Source: Cellvibrio sp. PSBB023 (GTDB lineage Bacteria; Pseudomonadota; Gammaproteobacteria; Pseudomonadales; Cellvibrionaceae). From it: a stretch of 64,000 bases of DNA. Of this stretch, positions 25,636 through 34,755 are shown piece after piece (the stretch's first letter is position 1; each line of letters begins with the position of its first letter). Where the stretch lies: NCBI RefSeq assembly GCF_002007605.1, contig NZ_CP019799.1, forward strand, positions 1,860,001 through 1,924,000, given 5' to 3'. The translations under genes were made by a program, and so were the position numbers. The notes below the pieces were generated by a model. The model saw only the letters and a program-made list of their open reading frames with translations. It did not search any database and had not been told where the DNA came from.

Positions 25636-27213
25636 TTATTGTAATGTTAAAAACATCTGCTTTTTACTGGATGCCAGCAGCTCATCTACGGCAAATTGTT
25701 GATGATTGGCATTGTATTTTTCCAACAATTCAACAAAATCTTGCACATTACGATCCTCATAAGTGCGCGAATCCTCATCTACTAATTTGCGGTTTTCATA
25801 ACGGCTGACATTTTTATTGTCAGACGCATCCTGCTCAACCCACAAATTATTTACCCTGTCACCGGTCATGGATAATATCCGGCTCGTCGTTGCCTCTATA
25901 CGTTGTTTAACATACAAATAGTTACCACCGGCTAAATCAGGAAACTCAAGTCCTGGTAAGGGCTCAAAACGGTTGTTAATAAACTCGTAGTGACTTTCCT
26001 GTTTGATCAGCAGGTTATCCTGATTTTTTTCTGTGGATGTTTGCTGCTGGATGGTTAATACCATGGCAGAGGTTTGCGAGTAAAAATTAGGATTGTGAAA
26101 CACTGGGGACCGGAAAGTTGCTTTAAAATCCGGTAAGCCTGAGTCAAATGCAGCGATGGATTTTTCAGAGGGCGTCTGTGTAGTGTCATCACCCTTAGCC
26201 ACCAACAGACTATCCGGGAAAAATCCGGAAAACACATCCAACATAAAACGTTGCGTACCGCTGGGGGTATCGCTATCGTCCGTTGCTTTGCGGATGAGCT
26301 CTATATATTGTTTTAAGACATTGGTATCTACGCCTACCCTATCGCTCAGCGGTTTTAATGCGCTAGTGATATCCACTGTGTAGCCACTGCCATCCTCTGC
26401 GCTGAGCGTGTGGGTTTGTGCCACCTCATCGATACGATAATCGTAGCTGTGGGTTTCGACGTCATCGCCTTTAGGGCGCTGGAGCGTCAGATTAAATCCA
26501 CTGATTACACTGGTATCGACATCTTTCAAACCGCGCAACTCGGTGGTGCCGGTGCGAAAAAAAGTATCGCTGACTTGCGCTAATTTTTCACTGAGCTGTC
26601 CCAAGGCTTTTTGTTCAGCTTCGGATAAGTTGCCATCCACCACAAATGAAAATTCAATGCCCGACGAACCGTCTTTATAGTCAATGCGGCTCATCTGAAT
26701 TTGGATGCTATCGCCCTCTTTAGTGCGCACACTCAAATTAACAGATTCCGCTTTTTTGCCGCGAGCGGCAGCAAAATCCGGCGAGAATTTTTCCGTCAGG
26801 AGTTTTTGCGGCACCTTGAATTGACGGGCTTCGTTGCGGTACTCCGTGGTTTCTTTGCTAAGGCTACTGATTTGGCTGAATACATTCGCTACCGAGAAAG
26901 GTGCTTTGCCATCGGTAACTTGATTCAGGGAGGAGAGTAATCCCTGGGACGTTGCGTGCGCTGCCGCGCCGGTATGGCTGTCATCGCGCAGGCGATTCAA
27001 GGTCGCCAGCGGTTCGGTATAGACCGGGGCGGGCGTAGGTTCGCGCGTAATACTCACTAACACCGCAGGTGAAATTTGCACTGACTCAGCCATAAGCGCC
27101 GCTGATGAATCGGCATTCACACCATTAGGCACATCGGGTTCAGTGGCTGGCGCAACAGCACTTTGGGTATTGCGGGTTATAGGTTCCAACAGGGGAATAG
27201 TGGAAATTTCCAT
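25636..27213 (-). CDS. Large unrecognised cytoplasmic-type protein with a sigma-28 promoter
   Basis: 525 residues from the ATG at 27213, nine bases behind GGAGG. No signal peptide or membrane helix. Residues 1-80 are low-complexity and disordered (Pro, Ala, Thr). A central region (about 157-222: VNLSVRTKEGDSIQIQMS, EFSFVVDGNLSEAEQKALG, SEKLAQVSDTFF) resembles, from memory, a domain of unknown function seen in several gammaproteobacterial hypothetical proteins. A second beta-rich block follows (about 235-300), and a helical C-terminus (QDFVELLEKYNANHQQFAVDE-type). A near-perfect FliA promoter lies upstream, so expression with late flagellar genes is likely. It converges with the orphan at 24567. 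Confidence 0.7.
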   Translation of the reverse strand: MEISTIPLLEPITRNTQSAVAPATEPDVPNGVNADSSAALMAESVQISPAVLVSITREPTPAPVYTEPLATLNRLRDDSHTGAAAHATSQGLLSSLNQVTDGKAPFSVANVFSQISSLSKETTEYRNEARQFKVPQKLLTEKFSPDFAAARGKKAESVNLSVRTKEGDSIQIQMSRIDYKDGSSGIEFSFVVDGNLSEAEQKALGQLSEKLAQVSDTFFRTGTTELRGLKDVDTSVISGFNLTLQRPKGDDVETHSYDYRIDEVAQTHTLSAEDGSGYTVDITSALKPLSDRVGVDTNVLKQYIELIRKATDDSDTPSGTQRFMLDVFSGFFPDSLLVAKGDDTTQTPSEKSIAAFDSGLPDFKATFRSPVFHNPNFYSQTSAMVLTIQQQTSTEKNQDNLLIKQESHYEFINNRFEPLPGLEFPDLAGGNYLYVKQRIEATTSRILSMTGDRVNNLWVEQDASDNKNVSRYENRKLVDEDSRTYEDRNVQDFVELLEKYNANHQQFAVDELLASSKKQMFLTLQ

Positions 27214-27241
27214 CGTATCTGGCCTCCATAGACTCACCTTG

Positions 27242-27268
27242 TTATCGGCCGAAAGCAGAAAAACTTTG
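27242..27268 (-). promoter_or_regulatory. Sigma-28 (FliA) promoter of the gene at 25636-27213
   Basis: On the minus strand, CAAAGTTT (27268-27261, 7 of 8), an 11-base spacer, and GCCGATAA (27249-27242, 8 of 8). The predicted start point is about 20 bases before the ATG, and GGAGG lies within that leader. Confidence 0.8.
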
Positions 27269-27391
27269 GGGTTAGGGATTAAAAAATGGATTTATATTTT
27301 CTATTAAGCGAGCGCAATCTATAAAATCATTGCCGTTTCAGCCAGTAAGGCTACTCATTCACCGGTGATAACGAGGCACTTCAAGATTTGA

Positions 27392-28012
27392 TTATCCTTT
27401 GAATCCCTTACCCACCACATAGACTTCGCGCGAACGCGGGCGCGACGCATCTGGCTTGCGAATTACCACTTTGTCAAATGAAGTGCGTACGTCTTTCACG
27501 TAATCATCATAACCTTCACCGTGAAAAACCTTGGCGACAAAATCCCCTTTAGATTTTAACACACTGCGCGCCATATCCAGTGCAAGCTCAACCAGGTACA
27601 TGGACGATGCTTGATCTACCGCATCCACCCCGCTGATGTTGGGCGCCATATCGGAGATCACCACATCAGCACGGTTACCACCGAGTTTCTCCATGATTTG
27701 ATTAAACACCGCCTCTTCCGTGAAATCACCCTGAATAAAATCCACGTGCTCCAATGAATCCATCGGCAAAATATCCGACGCGATCACCCGCCCTTTTACC
27801 CCGACCAAACGCCCGGCAATTTGTGACCAACTCCCCGGCGCCGAACCCAAATCAACCACCCTCATACCGGGGCGAATCAGCTTATCTTTTTCATTCAACT
27901 CCAGCAGCTTATACGCCGCGCGCGCGCGATAGCCGTCCACCTGTGCCTTTTTAACATAGGGATCGTTGACGTGTTCTTCCAGCCAACGGTTACTGCTTTT
28001 GGATCGGGCCAT
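27392..28012 (-). CDS. rlmE: 23S rRNA 2'-O-ribose methyltransferase RlmE
   Basis: 206 residues from the ATG at 28012 (E. coli RlmE 209). It methylates U2552 of 23S rRNA in the 50S subunit. The SAM site is [13 protein letters not shown]; the catalytic K-D-K-E tetrad appears as [21 protein letters not shown] and SREVYVV. No good Shine-Dalgarno is visible; an upstream GTG three codons earlier is an alternative. In many relatives ftsH follows rlmE; here the downstream neighbour is the orphan FliA-type gene, with 180 bases between. Confidence 0.93.
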   Translation of the reverse strand: MARSKSSNRWLEEHVNDPYVKKAQVDGYRARAAYKLLELNEKDKLIRPGMRVVDLGSAPGSWSQIAGRLVGVKGRVIASDILPMDSLEHVDFIQGDFTEEAVFNQIMEKLGGNRADVVISDMAPNISGVDAVDQASSMYLVELALDMARSVLKSKGDFVAKVFHGEGYDDYVKDVRTSFDKVVIRKPDASRPRSREVYVVGKGFKG

Positions 28013-28224
28013 AAATATCACAATTTTTCTGGGGGAGAAGGAAACAGGCTCATGAAAAACGAGCCAAAAACAGCGCGCATTGTATGCCGTTAAAGACCAT
28101 AAAACAAAAGCACGCCGCTATAGCCAGTGACGCATCATCAGAAACCAGCGTAAAATGCGCGCCATTCTATTGTTCTGCCACCCTTTTTATCCCTTTGCTG
28201 GACAGTCACCAGCCAGGAGCCATC

Positions 28225-29847
28225 ATGATTCGTATCACCGAACTCCAACTGCCGTTGGATCACCCTGTCGAAGCCCTGCGTTTGGCTATAGTCAAGCGCT
28301 TGAAAATCAAAGACAGTGACCTGCTCGACTTCACTGTATTCAAACGCAGTTACGATGCGCGCAAGAAAAATAGCGAAATCACTTTTGTTTACATCATTGA
28401 CCTGAGCGCTAATAACGAAGAAAAAATTCTCAGCCGTTTTGCAGATGACAAAAATATTCGCCCGGCACCAGATACCCATTACTATCCAGTGGCTCAAGCG
28501 CCCGCCGATTTAAGCGAGCGCCCGCTGGTAATAGGTTTTGGCCCCTGTGGCTTATTTGCCGCACTCACCCTTGCACAAATGGGATTCAAACCAATTGTGC
28601 TGGAACGCGGTAAGGATGTGCGGCGTCGTACCAAAGACACCTGGGCGCTGTGGCGCAATAAAGTCTTAACGCCCGAATCCAACGTGCAATTCGGCGAGGG
28701 CGGTGCCGGATTATTTTCTGATGGAAAACTCTATAGCCAAATTAAGGACCCTAAATTTTACGGCCGTAAAGTGATGCATGAATTTGTGCGCGCCGGTGCA
28801 CCCGAAGAAATTATGTATGTGAGCAAACCACACATAGGTACGTTCCGGTTGACTGGTGTAGTAGCTGCAATGCGGGAAGAAATTAAAGCACTCGGTGGCG
28901 AAGTGCGCTTTGAAAGTAAAGTCACTGATTTCCTGATTGAAGATGGCCGCATTGAAGGGGTAATCCTGGCCGATGGTGAAACCCTGCGTAGTCGCTATGT
29001 CGTACTCGCCCTTGGTCACAGCTCGCGCGATACCTTCCGTAAAATTCATGAACGCGGCGTTTATGTGGAGGCAAAACCCTTTGCCGTCGGCTTTCGTATT
29101 GAGCATCCACAATCATTAATTGACGATGCGCGCTTGGGTAAATATGCAGGTCATCCGGAACTGGGCGCCGCTGATTACAAAGTGGTTTATCACGCAAAAA
29201 ATGGCCGCGCCGTGTACAGTTTTTGTATGTGCCCCGGTGGAACTGTCGTTGCTGCTACTTCGGAGCCTAATCGCGTTGTCACCAACGGCATGAGCCAATA
29301 TTCACGCAACGAGCGTAACGCTAACTCCGGCATTGTAGTTGGTATTAACCCAAATGAAGATTTCCCCGGCGGCCCCTTGGCTGGTGTGGAATTACAAGAA
29401 CGACTGGAATCCCGCGCGTTTGAATTGGGCGGTAGCGATTATTGCGCACCTGGGCAATTAGTGGGCGACTTTATTCGCGGCAAAGCCTCTAGCGAATTTG
29501 GTGAGGTTGAACCCTCTTACAAACCCGGCGTACGCTTGGGCGATCTGGCACCCTCACTGCCAGACTATGTCATTGAAGCGATTCGCGAAGCCCTGCCGGA
29601 GTTCGGCAAACAAATTCGAGGTTTCGATCGCGACGATGCCATCCTCACCGGCATTGAAACCCGCACTTCATCACCGGTGCGCATTACACGCGACCACGAA
29701 ACACTGCAAAGTTTAAATACTCGCGGCCTTTACCCCGCCGGTGAAGGTGCCGGATATGCGGGCGGTATTTTATCTGCCGGTGTAGATGGAATTAAAGTGG
29801 CAGAAGCCGTCGCCAAAGCCATGCTGGCCGATTTACAAGGCCAATAA
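28225..29847 (+). CDS. FAD-dependent oxidoreductase-like protein (COG2509)
   Basis: 540 residues from the ATG at 28225, behind CAGGAG. An N-terminal alpha/beta domain (about 1-85) precedes the flavoprotein core: the dinucleotide-binding loop VIGFGPCGLFAALTLAQMG, then QFGEGGAGLFSDGKL and the C-terminal YPAGEGAGYAGGILSAGVDG that contacts FAD. This matches a widespread family of uncharacterised FAD proteins. No catalytic chemistry is established. A single base separates its stop from the next start, so the two genes are translationally linked. Confidence 0.8.
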   Translation: MIRITELQLPLDHPVEALRLAIVKRLKIKDSDLLDFTVFKRSYDARKKNSEITFVYIIDLSANNEEKILSRFADDKNIRPAPDTHYYPVAQAPADLSERPLVIGFGPCGLFAALTLAQMGFKPIVLERGKDVRRRTKDTWALWRNKVLTPESNVQFGEGGAGLFSDGKLYSQIKDPKFYGRKVMHEFVRAGAPEEIMYVSKPHIGTFRLTGVVAAMREEIKALGGEVRFESKVTDFLIEDGRIEGVILADGETLRSRYVVLALGHSSRDTFRKIHERGVYVEAKPFAVGFRIEHPQSLIDDARLGKYAGHPELGAADYKVVYHAKNGRAVYSFCMCPGGTVVAATSEPNRVVTNGMSQYSRNERNANSGIVVGINPNEDFPGGPLAGVELQERLESRAFELGGSDYCAPGQLVGDFIRGKASSEFGEVEPSYKPGVRLGDLAPSLPDYVIEAIREALPEFGKQIRGFDRDDAILTGIETRTSSPVRITRDHETLQSLNTRGLYPAGEGAGYAGGILSAGVDGIKVAEAVAKAMLADLQGQ

Positions 29848-29848
29848 G

Positions 29849-30577
29849 ATGCACTTAAAAATCGACGAGATAAAAAAACTCCACCAAAAAAAATACCGCA
29901 GTGAACTGGGTTATTTTTTGGTGGAAGGCGAACATCTGATTCTAGAACTGGAAAAAGCGGCAGAGCACAGCGCAGCGCTGCAAAACTGCGAATTATTTGT
30001 CACTGAAGGTTATCAGCACTTCGCCAGTCGCTTTACAAAAAATCTGGTTAGCGAAAAAACCATGGCGCAGTTGTCTGATACCAAAACGCCGCAAGGTATT
30101 ATCGCTGTAGCGCCTATTGCTGATTCTCCGAAACCACTACTTACCAGCGAAAAAGTCATTTACCTCTATGAAGTGCAAGACCCAGGAAATTTAGGGACTA
30201 TTTTGCGCAGCCTCGCCTGGTTCGGTAACTTCCGCTGCCTGCTCAGCCCCGGCTCGGTGGACCCTTACAATCCCAAAGTAGTTCGCTCCAGTATGGGTGC
30301 TATTTTTCATGTGCCTATGGAATTGGATGTGCCACTCGACGCTATCGCCTCACGCTTTAAATCCATCGCCACGCTGGATATGAACGGCAAATCGCTCAGC
30401 GATAACAGCTTCACACAGTTTGATTGCTACGTGTTTGGCAACGAAGCGCGCGGTGTGCCACGCGAGGCACTGCAGGCGATGAATGCACAAGCGTTTACCA
30501 TTGCTGGCTGTGGAGCAATTGAATCGCTGAATTTGGCTTCCGCCGTAAATATGTGTGTGTATGAGCTGAAAAGATAA
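29849..30577 (+). CDS. SpoU/TrmH-family RNA 2'-O-methyltransferase
   Basis: 242 residues from the ATG at 29849, one base past the previous stop. An N-terminal substrate-binding domain (about 1-90, with KKYRSELGYFLVEGEHLILE) precedes a knotted SPOUT domain with all three motifs: EVQDPGNLGTILRS, FGNEARGVP and ESLNLASAVN. It methylates a ribose in tRNA or rRNA; TrmH, RlmB and TsnR-like members cannot be separated by eye. Confidence 0.85.
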   Translation: MHLKIDEIKKLHQKKYRSELGYFLVEGEHLILELEKAAEHSAALQNCELFVTEGYQHFASRFTKNLVSEKTMAQLSDTKTPQGIIAVAPIADSPKPLLTSEKVIYLYEVQDPGNLGTILRSLAWFGNFRCLLSPGSVDPYNPKVVRSSMGAIFHVPMELDVPLDAIASRFKSIATLDMNGKSLSDNSFTQFDCYVFGNEARGVPREALQAMNAQAFTIAGCGAIESLNLASAVNMCVYELKR

Positions 30578-30581
30578 TACT

Positions 30582-30600
30582 GGCTGCCGCAATGGCAGCC
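30582..30600. terminator. Hairpin between convergent genes
   Basis: GGCTGCC / GGCAGCC with a five-base loop, five bases after the SpoU-family stop. No adjacent T-run on the plus strand; an AT-rich stretch follows 10 bases later. Confidence 0.4.
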
Positions 30601-30613
30601 GCGATCAGGAATA

Positions 30614-31483
30614 TTATTTTTCCAGTGACAGGGTTGCCATCAACCCCTTGGAAAGAAGACCGGGAAAAACACTGTGATGGTTTTCACCTTGCAGAACCTC
30701 AACCCGCAAACTAAACCCCTCATAATTGCGTGAGCGCAGTTGCTTCTCCATCGCTAACAAATCGGTCACCATTGGATAGTAATCATTTTCCAGTGATCCA
30801 ACAAACATGGTGACATTCGCCGGTAAACGGCTATGAACTTTGGAAAACGCTTTTTCAAGCGTAAACATAACGCGATTATCGTACCACAGGGATGGGCTTC
30901 CAATAATATAGTCGGTGAACAAGTGCGGCTTTTTAAACAAAATATAAGTGCCAAGCAATCCACCGTAGGAATGCCCTACAAAAACGCTCTTTTTTGGATC
31001 AATGCGATATTTTTCTTTCAATAAAGGAATGACCTGCCGCTCAATAAAATCGACGTACTCTTTGGCATGCCCGGACGCCATGCGAGCAGTGCTCGAATTC
31101 CCATTTTTATCTACCGGTGAAAATGTGGGTGTGTAATCACGTGTACGACTGACCATGCGATCATCACCTTTTGAGTAGGAAATACCAACCACAATCGCCT
31201 CTTTAACAACGGCACCTCCCATTAAAGCCATAGCGCCATTGGTAATGGGAAAGGCAAAACTGGTGTCATTGACAATAATAAATGGGTAATGCGCTTTTGT
31301 ATCCTTATAAGATTTTGGCAACTGAATATACAGTTCGTAATCTTTGTTATTGCTATTGGCATGTATCGCAACCGTTTCAAAAGGTGGATAGCCAAATGGC
31401 GGCAACGGGTTTGCATGAACAAAAGTTGATGAGCAGACCGGGACAAGCAATAAACATAATGCAATGACTTTACGAATAAACAT
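30614..31483 (-). CDS. Exported alpha/beta-hydrolase, esterase D / siderophore-esterase-like
   Basis: 289 residues with a signal peptide (1-24). The fold resembles the Fes/IroE/BesA esterase group: an N-terminal beta region (YELYIQLPKSY), the nucleophile elbow GHSYGG, SPSLWYDN just after it, and a His near the C-terminus (GENHHSVFPG) completing the triad. Related enzymes open ferric-siderophore lactones or hydrolyse short esters. It lies 16 bases downstream of a polysaccharide deacetylase gene in the same direction, so a role in deacylating a glycan is equally possible. Confidence 0.75.
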   Translation of the reverse strand: MFIRKVIALCLLLVPVCSSTFVHANPLPPFGYPPFETVAIHANSNNKDYELYIQLPKSYKDTKAHYPFIIVNDTSFAFPITNGAMALMGGAVVKEAIVVGISYSKGDDRMVSRTRDYTPTFSPVDKNGNSSTARMASGHAKEYVDFIERQVIPLLKEKYRIDPKKSVFVGHSYGGLLGTYILFKKPHLFTDYIIGSPSLWYDNRVMFTLEKAFSKVHSRLPANVTMFVGSLENDYYPMVTDLLAMEKQLRSRNYEGFSLRVEVLQGENHHSVFPGLLSKGLMATLSLEK

Positions 31484-31499
31484 GTAATTTCCTTATTTA

Positions 31500-32414
31500 T
31501 TATTGATGAGTGATTACACCTGCTTTTTGGAATACCTGATTCAGATATTCCTCATTTTCTGATGGATGGCGCAACTCAGACTCAGGTATGCCTTTACTAT
31601 TGGCAATAGCAGCTACCCTACCCTGTTTATGAAAAGCGATATTGGGAAAGTTGCGCGCAATAGGATCCTGGTAGGCTTGTTGTGGACTGATAATTTTCCA
31701 GTCTTTTTTACGCAAATGTGTAATCAAGTCACCTATAAACAAGGCTGCCGCATCATTTTCATGCAATAGCAGAACATGCTTGGGTGATCTGCCAAGTGTT
31801 TTTTGAGCAATAGCATCATAAAACTCAATGGTATCGTACAAGGTATCTACATAAAATTTTCTTGCCCGTTCGTAATTAATCGTTTTCTTATCCTCAGCAG
31901 CCTTGGTCAATAGCGCGCCGATATACCAATCAAAATTATCAACGGTGATGTAACCATCTTTATAACCCAGTTCCGTTAGAGATTGCTGCACCGCGATAAT
32001 CGAAGGTACATCCTTGCCATAATTCATGTAAGGAAAACGATGGTAAGGCAAAAAATGCGGCTGTGATTTCAATAATAAATGCGCTTTATAGACATCAGCA
32101 GAATAATCCAAAGGACCGAGTTCACTGGCTGATGAATGACTATAACTATGATTGGCAAGATGAAAACCGGCAGCAGCATATTGTGCAAAGCGCTGTTGTG
32201 TCTGTGAATTGATGTTGCCCGCTTTCACAAAAAATAAAGCATCAGGCACTTTGGACTGCACCAGGGCATCAATCAATCGCTGGGTGCGCTCAGCTCCGCT
32301 CATTAATGCCGAGTCGGGAGTGGGAGCATCGTCAAAGGTGAGGGCAATTTCGCGGGCATGACAAAATGCACCAAGGAATAGCAATAGTATTGAGGTTAAA
32401 GAAAAATGGTTCAT
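31500..32414 (-). CDS. Exported polysaccharide deacetylase (CE4-like)
   Basis: About 304 residues from the ATG at 32414; a GTG one codon earlier is possible. The signal peptide ends at CHA (near residue 20). NodB motif 1 is ALTFDDAP, immediately after the signal peptide; motif 2 is HLANHSYSHSS (HxxxH metal site); a later VLLLHENDAAA supplies the terminal His. Upstream of the esterase gene by 16 bases, so the two are probably an operon. Unlike the deacetylase at 23496 it carries the standard TFDDAP form. Confidence 0.82.
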   Translation of the reverse strand: MNHFSLTSILLLFLGAFCHAREIALTFDDAPTPDSALMSGAERTQRLIDALVQSKVPDALFFVKAGNINSQTQQRFAQYAAAGFHLANHSYSHSSASELGPLDYSADVYKAHLLLKSQPHFLPYHRFPYMNYGKDVPSIIAVQQSLTELGYKDGYITVDNFDWYIGALLTKAAEDKKTINYERARKFYVDTLYDTIEFYDAIAQKTLGRSPKHVLLLHENDAAALFIGDLITHLRKKDWKIISPQQAYQDPIARNFPNIAFHKQGRVAAIANSKGIPESELRHPSENEEYLNQVFQKAGVITHQ

Positions 32415-32595
32415 CACTGGTCCCGGTTATTATTGATTATTCCAAGGTATTACGAGTTACTGACACGAGCTGCAAAAATAAGTTCCATTATGCCAAGAGG
32501 CGGGCTTTCGCAAGTAAAACACCGTAGAATAGCATCTCCGCCAAGCGCCCCAGTCCCCTGTATGAGCTGCTTAGTATCACCTGTGCAGGCCACTC

Positions 32596-33246
32596 ATGAC
32601 ACAATTTCGCGTTCGCTATCAAACCCTTGAGTTCGGTACCACCGATATCCACATTCGCAGTCTGCGCGACAATCAGGAATTCTCTGACGATGATGGCACC
32701 GCAGCCGATCTGGGCATTTCATCTGCCAACTGGCCACTTTTTGGCATTATTTGGCCTTCGGGTGAAGTGTTGGCCGATTTAATGGCCGCATTTGATTTTA
32801 AGGGGAAACGTATTTTGGAAGTTGGCTGTGGCATAGCACTGGCGAGTTTGATTCTTAATCATCGCCGCGCCGATATAACCGCGACAGACTATCATCCTGG
32901 TGTAGAAGATTTCCTTAATAAAAATACCCAATTAAATAAAGACCAACTCATTCCTTTTGTACGCACTGGCTGGAGCGATGCGATTAGTGACCTGGGTTTA
33001 TTTGATGTCATTATTGGTAGCGATTTATTGTATGAAAGTGAGCACGTGGAGTTACTGGCCGGGTTTATTCATCAGCATGCAGCACCAGAGTGTGAAGTGA
33101 TTTTAATTGATCCAGGTCGCGGGCATCACGCCAAGTTCAGTAAAAAAATGGTGTCACTGGGTTATTCACATAGCCAAACAAAAACACAAGTACACATTCA
33201 GGGGCGCCAGTCATTTAACGGCCAAATACTGCGTTATCAGCGTTAG
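32596..33246 (+). CDS. Class I SAM methyltransferase, METTL21/lysine-methyltransferase-like
   Basis: 216 residues. The SAM loop is ILEVGCGIALASL (motif I); DYHPGVEDFL follows for adenine binding. The post-II motif GSDLLYE contains DxxY, typical of the protein-lysine methyltransferase group related to eukaryotic METTL21. Substrate unknown. The ATG has no strong ribosome site. It converges with spoVR with only nine bases between stops. Confidence 0.75.
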   Translation: MTQFRVRYQTLEFGTTDIHIRSLRDNQEFSDDDGTAADLGISSANWPLFGIIWPSGEVLADLMAAFDFKGKRILEVGCGIALASLILNHRRADITATDYHPGVEDFLNKNTQLNKDQLIPFVRTGWSDAISDLGLFDVIIGSDLLYESEHVELLAGFIHQHAAPECEVILIDPGRGHHAKFSKKMVSLGYSHSQTKTQVHIQGRQSFNGQILRYQR

Positions 33247-33255
33247 CGCCTCGGC

Positions 33256-34755
33256 TCAGTCTGTTTTTAATGGCGGACAATGGTAGCTTTGCTTTATTTC
33301 GCCTGCATCAACCGAATGCAAGTACACATCAAACCCCCACAGGCGATGCAGGTGCTTTAATACCTCATTGGTTGATCCCGCCAAAGGTCGACGGTTGTGC
33401 ATATAGTGATGCAGGGTTAGCGATCGGTCGCCACGCACATCCACATTGTAGACCTGAATATTTGGCTCACGATTCCCTAAATTATATTGTCCCGCCAAAT
33501 TCTCACGCAGTTTTTTAAAGCCTTTTTCATTATGGATTGCATCAACGCTAATTTTTTCTTGTTGGTCATCATCCACTATGCTGAATAGTTTTAAATCACG
33601 CATCACTTTGGGCGATAAGAATTGCAAAATAAAACTTTCATCTTTGAAATTTTTCATCGCGAACTGCAATGTTTCTTTCCAATGTGAACCAGCAATTTCA
33701 GGAAACCAGTGCTTATCTTCATTCGTCGGATTTTCACAAATACGACGAATATCACTCATCATCGCAAAACCCAGTGCATAAGGGTTAATCCCACTAAAGT
33801 AAGGGTGGTCATAGGCCGGTTGCGCTACCACACTGGTATGTGATTGTAAAAATTCCAGGATAAAACCATCGGTTACATAACCACGGGCATAAAGTTCATT
33901 CAGCAAGGTATAGTGCCAAAAAGTAGCCCAACCTTCGTTCATTACCTGGGTTTGGCGCTGGGGGTAAAAATACTGGGCAATTTTGCGCACAATACGGATA
34001 ATTTCCCGCTGCCAAGGTTCGAGCAATGGTGAGTTTTTCTCCAGAAAATACAAAATGTTTTCCTGTGGTTCCGATGGGTAGCGCGGTACATTTTTTTCAG
34101 GGTCTTGCAAAGCCGACTTGGGAATAGTGCGCCACAAATCATTTACATGCTTTTGCAGATATTCCTCACGCTCACTTTGACGGCGTTCCTCCTCATGGGC
34201 GGAAATAGGCGATGGCCGCTTGTAGCGATCAACACCGTAATTCATCAAGGCATGGCAGGAATCCAGAATATTCTCAACCTCACTGACCCCGTAGCGCTCT
34301 TCGCATTTACTGATGTAATTTTTGGCAAACACCAAGTAATCAATAATCGAACTCGCATCTGTCCAAGTACGAAATAAATAGTTTCCTTTAAAAAAAGAAT
34401 TGTGCCCATAACAAGCGTGGGCGATAACCAAGGTCTGCATAGTCATGGTATTTTCTTCCATCAAATACGCAATGCAGGGATTGGAGTTAATCACAATTTC
34501 ATAGGCCAAACCCATTTGGCCACGCTTATAGGAATGCTCCGTACTTAACAGCTGTTTACCATAGGACCAGTGATGATAACCAATAGGCATGCCCACTGAA
34601 GAATAGGCATCCATCATTTGTTCAGAGCTAATCACTTCAATTTGATTGGGGTAAGTGTCCAAACTGAATTCAGCAGCCAACTCACCCAGTACTGCATCAA
34701 CATCCCGGATTAAATCAAAACTCCATTCTGATGTGGTAAACAGTGGTTTTTTCAT
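33256..34755 (-). CDS. SpoVR family protein
   Basis: 499 residues, the typical size. Blocks seen include the N-terminal [49 protein letters not shown], the [16 protein letters not shown] block and [11 protein letters not shown], which define the family. The biochemical role is unknown; in Bacillus a homologue affects spore cortex and in enterobacteria (YcgB) it belongs to stress regulons. Its ATG overlaps the yeaH stop by four bases (ATGA), so translation is coupled. Third gene of prkA-yeaH-spoVR. Confidence 0.92.
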   Translation of the reverse strand: MKKPLFTTSEWSFDLIRDVDAVLGELAAEFSLDTYPNQIEVISSEQMMDAYSSVGMPIGYHHWSYGKQLLSTEHSYKRGQMGLAYEIVINSNPCIAYLMEENTMTMQTLVIAHACYGHNSFFKGNYLFRTWTDASSIIDYLVFAKNYISKCEERYGVSEVENILDSCHALMNYGVDRYKRPSPISAHEEERRQSEREEYLQKHVNDLWRTIPKSALQDPEKNVPRYPSEPQENILYFLEKNSPLLEPWQREIIRIVRKIAQYFYPQRQTQVMNEGWATFWHYTLLNELYARGYVTDGFILEFLQSHTSVVAQPAYDHPYFSGINPYALGFAMMSDIRRICENPTNEDKHWFPEIAGSHWKETLQFAMKNFKDESFILQFLSPKVMRDLKLFSIVDDDQQEKISVDAIHNEKGFKKLRENLAGQYNLGNREPNIQVYNVDVRGDRSLTLHHYMHNRRPLAGSTNEVLKHLHRLWGFDVYLHSVDAGEIKQSYHCPPLKTD

